From contig CAMLJW010000246.1 of the NCBI GenBank assembly GCA_946480485.1, positions 1-7,787 on the forward strand: a DNA stretch of 7,787 bases. Direction: 5' to 3'. Origin of the DNA: an uncultured Streptomyces sp. (GTDB lineage: Bacteria > Actinomycetota > Actinomycetes > Streptomycetales > Streptomycetaceae). The number at the start of each line of letters is the position of its first letter. Within the stretch, counting starts at the first letter, position 1. The position numbers were made by a program, and so were the translations under genes. Shown one piece after another: positions 1 through 4,393 of the stretch. The notes below the pieces were generated by a model, which ran no database searches, was not told the origin of the DNA, and was given only the letters and a program-made list of their open reading frames with translations.

Positions 1-529
1 GACCCGACGGCGTGGGCGAGTACGTGGTCACCAGGAGGTCCGTGTCGTGCGGGATCAGTAGGCGCACGGCGTCGCTGACGAGCTGCTGTCCGGCCGGGAC
101 GATCGCCGAGGTGTTGCCGCCGAAGGTGAGGCGGCGCATGGTGCCGGCGGCCGCGGCGGCGTTGTTCGCGGTGGCCGCCACGGCGATCGAGGCGTGCGTG
201 ATGTTGAGCGGCTGCTGCCCGTACAGGTTCGAGAGGGTGACGCGGGTCGCGGTGCCCCCCACGTCCGCGTGCACGACGTTGCGTACGGAGCGGCCCGCCA
301 GGCCGTTCGTCTCGGTGCCCGGCTCGGCGCCGACGGGGGACGCCGACCAGGTGCCGACCCAGATGCCGGTGGACGCGGGAGCCGCCGGGTTGTGCGGGCT
401 TCCGCCGCCGGCGAGCGTGTCCGGCGCCTCGCCGTCGTCGGACGCGACTCCTACGTATACGGCGGCGGACATGGCCGCGATCATGGCGACCACCGCGGAA
501 AGCAGGGCATAACCGTGACGCCTGGTCAT
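1..529 (-). CDS. SGNH/GDSL-family hydrolase, secreted or membrane-anchored (N-terminal part, cut by window edge)
   Basis: This is the first 176 residues of a protein that runs off the left edge. It starts at the ATG at 529-527, with GAGGAG 11 bases upstream as ribosome binding site. Residues 1-6 are basic (MTRRHG) and about 8-29 are hydrophobic, which reads as a signal peptide or membrane anchor. A low-complexity Gly/Pro/Ala linker (about 35-55) follows. From residue 57 the sequence WVGTWSASP, then GLAGRSVRNVV, VTLSNLYG and ITHASIAVA, matches the N-terminal region of a common actinomycete family of secreted SGNH/GDSL esterases or lipases. The catalytic GDS block lies beyond the window, so activity cannot be judged. 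The likely role is hydrolysis of ester bonds outside the cell; the natural substrate is unknown. The gene is divergent from the DUF445 gene and shares its upstream region. The family call is from recalled similarity. Confidence 0.82.
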   Translation of the reverse strand, partial: MTRRHGYALLSAVVAMIAAMSAAVYVGVASDDGEAPDTLAGGGSPHNPAAPASTGIWVGTWSASPVGAEPGTETNGLAGRSVRNVVHADVGGTATRVTLSNLYGQQPLNITHASIAVAATANNAAAAAGTMRRLTFGGNTSAIVPAGQQLVSDAVRLLIPHDTDLLVTTYSPTPSG

Positions 530-554
530 GCGGTGCGTGTCTCCTCGAGCAGGG

Positions 555-592
555 GGAGCCCGAGGCTCCGATGTGACGACCCCATCATGGGG
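555..592 (-). promoter_or_regulatory. Two short palindromes in the leader of the hydrolase gene
   Basis: Two inverted repeats lie 26-63 bases upstream of the hydrolase start. GGAGCC-CGA-GGCTCC (555-569) could form a small RNA hairpin. CCCCAT-C-ATGGGG (580-592) is a perfect 13-base palindrome around one base, the shape of a repressor or activator site. I could not place a convincing -35/-10 pair next to them, so a regulatory role is only inferred. Short GC-rich palindromes occur by chance in this kind of DNA. Confidence 0.3.
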
Positions 593-752
593 CATGACGC
601 GGGAGAACCCGACAGGACCCCCCTGATCTTCCCCCGGCCAGGGCGAACTCCCCCGACGGGACAGACGCAGGGAACTCCTGTTGCGTTCCATGAGTCGGTC
701 AGGAAGAACGCAGGAACGGGACAATGGGTACGGGGTCTGCGGGCAGGTGGAG

Positions 753-842
753 TGGATGGAACGTACGACATCGGATAAAGCGGGTATGGAAGGTGCGATA
801 GATGAATGGGATGAAGCAGATAAAGGGGGTGAAGTGGATACC
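753..842 (+). repeat. Degenerate 9-bp tandem repeat over the DUF445 start region
   Basis: Read in phase from 753, many 9-base units share an NNNGATRAA-like core: TGGATGGAA (753), TCGGATAAA (771), ATAGATGAA (798), TGGGATGAA (807), GCAGATAAA (816), GGGGGTGAA (825) and GTGGATACC (834). Units between 762 and 797 are more decayed. In the DUF445 frame this gives tripeptides of the type x-Asp-Glu/Lys (IDE, WDE, ADK, GGE). The stretch is purine-rich on the plus strand and stands out from the GC-rich surroundings. It could be an acidic N-terminal extension or an untranslated leader. Confidence 0.5.
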
Positions 843-2147
843 GTAGGGCAGCATTCCCCGCCGGCCGCCGCCGGTAACCGCGCCATGGGCTACTACAGCC
901 CCGCCGACGAGGAGAAGCGCCGCGGCGTCCGCCGGATGAAGCTCACCGCCACCGGACTCCTGCTCCTGGTCGCGGTCGTCTACGTGGTCACCAAGTGGGC
1001 CGGCAACGCCGGCGCGGGCGCCTGGACGAGCTATGTCGCGGCCGCCGCCGAGGCCGGCATGGTCGGCGCGCTCGCCGACTGGTTCGCCGTCACCGCCCTC
1101 TTCCGCCGCCCTCTCGGCCTGCCCATCCCGCACACCGCGATCATTCCGACCAAGAAGGACCAGCTCGGCGTCTCCCTGGGGGAGTTTGTCGGCGAGAACT
1201 TCCTCTCGAAGGAGGTCGTGCGCCAGCGCCTGCGCGCCGTCGGCATCGGCAGCCGCCTCGGCACCTGGCTGGCGTACCCGGAGCACGCCGATCGGGTGAC
1301 CGCGGAACTCGCCACCGCCCTCAGGGGCGCCCTCGCCGTGCTGCGCGACTCCGACGTGCAGGCCGTCGTCGGCGAGGCCATCAACCGGCGCGCCGACGCC
1401 CAGGAGATCGCGCCCGGCATCGGCAAGATGCTGGAGAAGGTCGTCGCTGACGGGGGTCACAAACGGGTCGTCGACCTCGTCTGCGTACGCGCCCACGACT
1501 GGCTGGTGCTCCACGACGACCACGTGATGGACGCGGTGCAGGGCGGCGCACCCGGCTGGACGCCCCGGTTCGTCGACAAGAAGGTCGGCGAGCGCGTCTA
1601 CAAGGAACTGCTGCGCTTCGTCACCGAGATGCGCGACATGCCCGCCCACCCGGCCCGCGGCGCCCTGGACCGCTTCCTCACCGACTTCGCCTCCGACCTC
1701 CAGTCCGACACCGACACCCGCACCCGCGTGGAGCACCTCAAGCAGGAGGTCCTCGGCCGCGGCGAGGTGCAGGACATCATCGCCTCCGCCTGGTCCTCCG
1801 TACGGCAGATGATCGTGTCCGCCGCCGAGGACGAGCGCAGCGAACTGAGGCTGCGCGTACGGGCGTCGCTGCTGACGCTCGGCGCGCGGATGTCCATCGA
1901 GCCGAAGCTTCAGTCGAAGGTCGACAGCTGGGTCGAGGGCGCGGCCGTGTACGTGGTGACGACCTACCGGGACGAGATCACTTCCCTCATCACGGACACC
2001 GTCGCGGCCTGGGACCCCGAGCACACCACCAAGAAGATCGAGGCGCACATCGGCCGCGACCTGCAGTTCATCCGGATCAACGGCACGGTGGTGGGCTCGC
2101 TCGCGGGGCTGGTCATCTACACGGTGTCGCGGGCACTGGGGGCGTAA
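756..2147 (+). CDS. DUF445 domain-containing membrane protein
   Basis: A 463-residue protein of the DUF445 family (YjiN-like), whose biochemical role is not established. With the start used here, residues 46-61 (YYSPADEEKRRGVRRM) lead into a membrane segment at about 63-79. The family hallmark follows: ADWFAVTALFRRPLGLPIPH at about 107-126, then TAIIPTKKDQLG. A long, charged, mostly helical region fills the middle, and the last 22 residues (VVGSLAGLVIYTV) form a second membrane segment. This suggests a protein tethered at both ends. The start is uncertain. ATG 756 has AGGTGGAG just upstream but very close; alternatives are ATG 786, GTG 834 (preceded by AAAGGGGGTG) and ATG 885. Codons between 756 and 840 are unusually AT-rich at the third position, favouring a later start, but an in-frame tripeptide periodicity there favours an earlier one. 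It is probably a single-gene unit. Confidence 0.88.
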   Translation: MERTTSDKAGMEGAIDEWDEADKGGEVDTVGQHSPPAAAGNRAMGYYSPADEEKRRGVRRMKLTATGLLLLVAVVYVVTKWAGNAGAGAWTSYVAAAAEAGMVGALADWFAVTALFRRPLGLPIPHTAIIPTKKDQLGVSLGEFVGENFLSKEVVRQRLRAVGIGSRLGTWLAYPEHADRVTAELATALRGALAVLRDSDVQAVVGEAINRRADAQEIAPGIGKMLEKVVADGGHKRVVDLVCVRAHDWLVLHDDHVMDAVQGGAPGWTPRFVDKKVGERVYKELLRFVTEMRDMPAHPARGALDRFLTDFASDLQSDTDTRTRVEHLKQEVLGRGEVQDIIASAWSSVRQMIVSAAEDERSELRLRVRASLLTLGARMSIEPKLQSKVDSWVEGAAVYVVTTYRDEITSLITDTVAAWDPEHTTKKIEAHIGRDLQFIRINGTVVGSLAGLVIYTVSRALGA

Positions 2148-2182
2148 CGGGCGCTGGTCCACGGGCGTACAGACCTTCTCGG

Positions 2183-2222
2183 CCCGGGGCAGCGGGCCTT
2201 CGCGGACCGCGCGGGCCCCGGG
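2183..2222 (+). terminator. GC-rich hairpin after the DUF445 gene
   Basis: Starting 35 bases after the DUF445 stop, CCCGGGGC (2183-2190) pairs with GCCCCGGG (2215-2222). Nested inside, GCGG-G-CC and GG-A-CCGC flank a TTCGC loop at 2192-2210. No T-run follows, which is common for Streptomyces terminators. The position between two same-direction genes fits a transcription terminator. Confidence 0.5.
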
Positions 2223-2233
2223 AACTTGGGGCT

Positions 2234-2269
2234 GCGGGGGCTTCGGGTTGCGCGGGGGCTTCGGGTTGC
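2234..2269. repeat. Two tandem copies of an 18-bp unit
   Basis: GCGGGGGCTTCGGGTTGC occurs twice back to back (2234-2251 and 2252-2269) without mismatch. It lies between the DUF445 gene and the four-helix membrane protein gene. It is G-rich on the plus strand. No function is apparent; replication slippage is the simplest explanation. Confidence 0.7.
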
Positions 2270-2289
2270 GGGGCGGCGGCGCACGCACT

Positions 2290-2303
2290 GAGTACGCGTA
2301 CTC
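2290..2303. promoter_or_regulatory. Perfect 14-bp palindrome, candidate operator
   Basis: GAGTACGCGTACTC is a perfect inverted repeat ending 36 bases before the ATG at 2340. The location suits a transcription-factor site close to the promoter of the downstream membrane protein gene. The right half contains TACTCT, which could serve as part of a -10 box, but no matching -35 is clear. Confidence 0.4.
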
Positions 2304-2339
2304 TGTCGGCTCCGTACGCATAGGGGAACCCTCGAACCC

Positions 2340-2801
2340 ATGACCGAGAAGCTGATGTGCCACCTTTCGAAGCGCCCCCGAACGGAACGCTGGCTGACGC
2401 GACTGGGGGGCGCCGGCCTGTCCGCGGCGGCCTACCTCCTCTGCCTCCCCTGGGACCTGCGAAACCGCGTCGAGTCGCCGGGCTCCACGAGCGAGACGAC
2501 CTCGGTGACCGTACTCGGCGTCGCGACCCTCGCCGTGACCCTGCTCCTCCTGGCCGCCTACTTCGGTCACCGCGACGCCCTCGCCTGGCCCCTCCTTCTG
2601 GTGGCGGTACCTCCGGCGACGCTCATGTACGTCTCCTTCCGCGCGCATCCCGAACCTCCGGACGCAGTCCTGTGGCCACTGGCCTGGGCGTTCTGCACGC
2701 TGGTGATCGCGGCCGGGGTGCTGATCGCCGCGTCGGTGGCCCGGCAGTTCCGGGAGGACACGGGCGACTCGGTCGACGGCTTGATCTACGCCGCTCGCTA
2801 G
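2340..2801 (+). CDS. Hypothetical four-helix membrane protein
   Basis: I do not recognise this 153-residue protein. After a basic N-terminus (KRPRTERWLTR, about 11-21) it has four hydrophobic stretches: about 22-38, 55-75, 79-100 and 109-134. A short charged tail (RQFREDTGDSVDG) follows. This predicts a small integral membrane protein with both ends probably in the cytoplasm. ATG 2340 is preceded by AGGGGAA at a rather long 12-base spacing. ATG 2355 (residue 6) is an alternative start. Codon use is GC-rich like the neighbours, which supports real coding. It appears to be a single-gene unit, with a palindrome upstream and a strong hairpin starting two bases after its TAG stop. Confidence 0.65.
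   Translation: MTEKLMCHLSKRPRTERWLTRLGGAGLSAAAYLLCLPWDLRNRVESPGSTSETTSVTVLGVATLAVTLLLLAAYFGHRDALAWPLLLVAVPPATLMYVSFRAHPEPPDAVLWPLAWAFCTLVIAAGVLIAASVARQFREDTGDSVDGLIYAAR
2364..2377. repeat. CTTTCGAAGCRCCC repeat, copy inside the membrane protein gene
   Basis: CTTTCGAAGCGCCC at 2364-2377, near the 5' end of the membrane protein gene, differs by one base from CTTTCGAAGCACCC in the right arm of the long hairpin (2865-2878). The same sequence is inverted in the left arm (2803-2816). The three copies thus bracket the gene. TTCGAA at the core is itself palindromic. Function unknown; chance is possible. Confidence 0.4.
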
Positions 2802-2802
2802 G

Positions 2803-2878
2803 GGGTGCTTCGAAAGTCCTGTGCGGCGAGGGTGCGTGCCGGGCGCCGCGGGCGCTGTGCGGGACTTTCGAAGCACCC
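2803..2878 (+). terminator. Very long hairpin directly after the membrane protein gene
   Basis: The arms GGGTGCTTCGAAAGTCC (2803-2819) and its exact complement GGACTTTCGAAGCACCC (2862-2878) give 17 perfect pairs. The stem continues inwards to 2828/2853 with nine further pairs, four of them G-U wobbles that form only in plus-strand RNA. This makes 26 consecutive pairs and a 24-base loop. It starts two bases after the stop at 2801, so a terminator or mRNA 3'-end stabiliser is likely. No T-run follows. Confidence 0.7.
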
Positions 2879-2939
2879 AGGCGTACGTCGAACCGAGGCT
2901 GACGAGGCAGGAGGTCGGCCCCGAAATGTGAGTCGGGGG

Positions 2940-2968
2940 TTGTCAAGTATCCTCCGTCGAGTTATATA
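2940..2968 (+). promoter_or_regulatory. Promoter of the hsp20 gene
   Basis: TTGTCA (2940-2945) and TATATA (2963-2968) are 17 bases apart, close to the consensus for the principal sigma factor (HrdB type). They sit in the most AT-rich stretch of this area. Transcription would start near 2975, leaving a leader of about 45 bases that contains a small GCAC-TCA-GTGC hairpin (2986-2996). I found no inverted repeat matching the CIRCE or HspR (HAIR) operators. Confidence 0.6.
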
Positions 2969-3018
2969 AGAAGGCGTAGGGCATCGCACTCAGTGCCGCA
3001 CGAAGGGAGTGACCCGTG

Positions 3019-3438
3019 ATGCTTATGCGCACCGACCCCTTCCGCGAGTTCGATCGACTCGCGCAGCAGGTCTTCGAATCCGCCCGCCCTGCGGCGATGC
3101 AGATGGACGCCTACCGGGCCGGGAACGACTTCGTCGTCCACTTCGACCTTCCCGGCATCGATCCGGGGTCGATCGACCTGGACGTCGACCAGAACGTGCT
3201 GAACGTACGCGCCGAGCGCCGTTCCCCCGCTCCGGAGGGCGCGGACATGCTCGTCGCCGAGCGTCCCACCGGTACGTTCACCCGCCAGCTGTTTCTTGGA
3301 GACACCCTCGACACGGAAGCCATCGACGCTTCGTACGACGCGGGCGTCCTGACACTGCGCATCCCCATGGCCGCACGCGCCAAGCCACGCCGGATCCAGA
3401 TCAGCGGAGGCACCACCCGCAAGCAGCTGGACGGCTGA
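3019..3438 (+). CDS. Hsp20/alpha-crystallin family small heat shock protein
   Basis: A 139-residue small heat shock protein, an ATP-independent cytoplasmic chaperone that forms oligomers and holds unfolding proteins. The start [14 protein letters not shown] is typical of actinobacterial Hsp18-type proteins. The alpha-crystallin domain spans about 29-128, with [19 protein letters not shown], then [24 protein letters not shown] (81-94) and the conserved AGVLTLRIP (about 108-116). IQI at 126-128 fits the C-terminal I-x-I motif that drives oligomer assembly. AGGGAG (3004-3009) lies nine bases before ATG 3019. GTG 3016 is also in frame and possible, but family members usually begin MLMRTDPF. It has its own promoter and a terminator hairpin downstream. 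Length is normal and nothing looks damaged. Confidence 0.95.
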   Translation: MLMRTDPFREFDRLAQQVFESARPAAMQMDAYRAGNDFVVHFDLPGIDPGSIDLDVDQNVLNVRAERRSPAPEGADMLVAERPTGTFTRQLFLGDTLDTEAIDASYDAGVLTLRIPMAARAKPRRIQISGGTTRKQLDG

Positions 3439-3475
3439 CGGCCGAACACGGCTGACCGCCGAGGGCGACGATCCT

Positions 3476-3649
3476 GTGCCGTATAGCGTGCTGTACCGCC
3501 CCGCGGCCCCGTCCGCGGGGCGTGGCGCGATCCGCACGTGCCAGCTCCTCGGCGCTCTGGAGGCCATGCACGACGCCGACGCCCTCCACCGGGACGTCAA
3601 GCCCGCCGATGTGCTGTTACGCCGCGACGGCCGCGCCGTACTCCACTGA
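3476..3649 (+). pseudogene. Serine/threonine protein kinase fragment
   Basis: In the frame from GTG 3476 to TGA 3647-3649 (57 codons), residues about 20-56 read IRTCQLLGALEAMHDADALH, then RDVKPADVLLRRDGRAVLH. This is helix E and the catalytic loop of a bacterial Hanks-type kinase. The N-lobe (glycine loop, catalytic Lys) is missing upstream, and the frame stops just where VLTDFG is expected. Shifting by one base at the stop gives TDA, then similarity ends. The canonical catalytic-loop Asn (HRDxKPxN) is Asp here. The fragment cannot be an active kinase. The hsp20 terminator hairpin lies within it. It is a relic, probably from recombination or decay. Confidence 0.7.
3497..3522 (+). terminator. 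Hairpin terminator downstream of hsp20
   Basis: CGCCCCGCGG (3497-3506) and CCGCGGGGCG (3513-3522) are perfect complements around a six-base loop, 58 bases after the hsp20 stop. A 10-bp, almost all-GC stem suits a T-less actinomycete terminator. It lies inside the kinase remnant. Confidence 0.6.
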
Positions 3650-3670
3650 CGCCCCGCATCAACGACGACG

Positions 3671-3698
3671 GCACCCGCCTCAACGACAACGCGGGTGC
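3671..3698 (-). terminator. Candidate terminator after the DUF397 gene
   Basis: GCACCCGC (3671-3678) and GCGGGTGC (3691-3698) form an 8-bp perfect stem with a 12-base loop. It lies about 50 bases past the DUF397 stop on the minus strand. The rest of 3650-3749 shows no gene I can support. Confidence 0.4.
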
Positions 3699-3749
3699 TG
3701 TCACGGTCGAGGTGCGGGCAACTCGGGCGTCTTGCCTCCGGCCTTACCG

Positions 3750-3956
3750 TCAGCGCCTCGACCCCAAGCCCCGTACAAAGGCCCGCCAAGCAAATGCCCG
3801 GACGGCGACGACGGGCCCACCGGCTCGCTTGGAATCGCGCACAAGGGTGCCATCCACGCTGTGGGCGCACTCGACGCACTCGCCGCCCGCGCCGTTGCTG
3901 TAAGAGGACTTGAACCAGGGAGAGGCACAGACGGGAGGGGACTCTGCAGCGTTCAT
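3750..3956 (-). CDS. DUF397 domain-containing protein
   Basis: A complete 68-residue DUF397 protein. WFKSSYSNG (14-22), GECVE (25-29), VRDSK (39-43) and the tail AFAWRAFVRGL (54-64) are the family's conserved blocks. DUF397 proteins are small, very numerous in Streptomyces, and usually sit beside a helix-turn-helix regulator with a DUF5753 domain; some such pairs affect development or act in toxin-antitoxin-like fashion. Here the ATG overlaps the TGA of the upstream regulator remnant as ATGA, the usual coupled arrangement, with AAGGA about ten bases before the start inside that remnant. Its partner has lost the DNA-binding half, so this copy is probably orphaned, although the reading frame itself looks intact. 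Confidence 0.85.
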   Translation of the reverse strand: MNAAESPPVCASPWFKSSYSNGAGGECVECAHSVDGTLVRDSKRAGGPVVAVRAFAWRAFVRGLGSRR

Positions 3957-4384
3957 CTCGCGTATTCCTTCACGACGGACTCGACCAGTTGGGCGGAGCG
4001 CTGAGGGCTCAACGCCGCTGCCCGCAAACCGTCGAAGGCCCTCGTGTACTCACGCACATGATGCTCGCCCTCCAGGTAGACGGCATCGGTAATGCCGTCC
4101 CGGTACACGATGTCCGGGTCCTCGTGGTCGGGGAAGCCGAGCATGGTGAACGATCCGGTGGCTGGACAGGTGCCCCAGTCGAAAGGGAGCACCTGCAGGG
4201 TGACACTCGGATCGCCGACCTCCTCCACTGGCTCAGAGCGCACGGGTGCGACGCGGATGAGGCACTGGATCGCGCACAGATCCACTTCGAAGGGGAGGTC
4301 ACCGAAGCCGGGTGGCTTCATTCTCGTTGCGCTCGCCCACGTTCTTCGTGCGAGTAGTCCGTTGCTGAGCATTGCGCTGAGCAC
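3953..4384 (-). pseudogene. DUF5753 regulator remnant, missing the HTH domain
   Basis: The open frame has 143 codons. Residues about 57-142 match the C-terminal part of the DUF5753 domain of XRE-type regulators: DPSVTLQVLPFDWG, FTMLGFPDHEDPDIVY, DAVYLEGEHHVREYTRAFDG and RAAALSPQRSAQLVESV. Intact family members are roughly 270-290 residues, with an N-terminal helix-turn-helix that is absent here. Residues 1-56 fit the family poorly (PFEVDLCAIQCLIRV is at best a scrambled match), suggesting internal deletions. The frame begins at GTG 4384, nine bases past the helicase stop, and GGAAGG is too close for a normal start. The gene seems to have been cut at the helicase boundary. Any expression would be by readthrough. 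A short functional domain protein is possible but less likely. Confidence 0.65.
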
Positions 4385-4393
4385 GGCCTTCCG

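Noticed and set aside
526..771. An 81-codon minus-strand frame ending in an ATGA overlap with the hydrolase start
   Set aside because: The overlap is tempting, but the protein is unrecognisable, low-complexity and lies across the divergent promoter region; no good ribosome binding site.
2234..2269. The tandem 18-bp units as the start of a CRISPR array
   Set aside because: Only two copies, directly adjacent, with no spacers and no cas genes.
699..2876. A 725-codon open frame on the minus strand opposite the DUF445 and membrane protein genes
   Set aside because: It is the mirror of GC-rich coding DNA, has low-complexity Gly/Arg/Pro composition, no recognisable domain, and crosses the intergenic hairpins.
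2940..3015. CIRCE or HspR (HAIR) heat-shock operators near hsp20
   Set aside because: Only partial half-sites such as TCAAGT and GAGT are visible, with wrong spacing and symmetry.
3650..3749. A possible protein fragment reading INDDGTRLNDNAGAVTVEV
   Set aside because: It is short, has no start, and I recognise no family; it may be debris next to the kinase relic.
2962..3879. A 305-codon minus-strand frame opposite hsp20 and the kinase relic
   Set aside because: It covers the hsp20 gene, promoter and terminator in reverse and has no domain signature.
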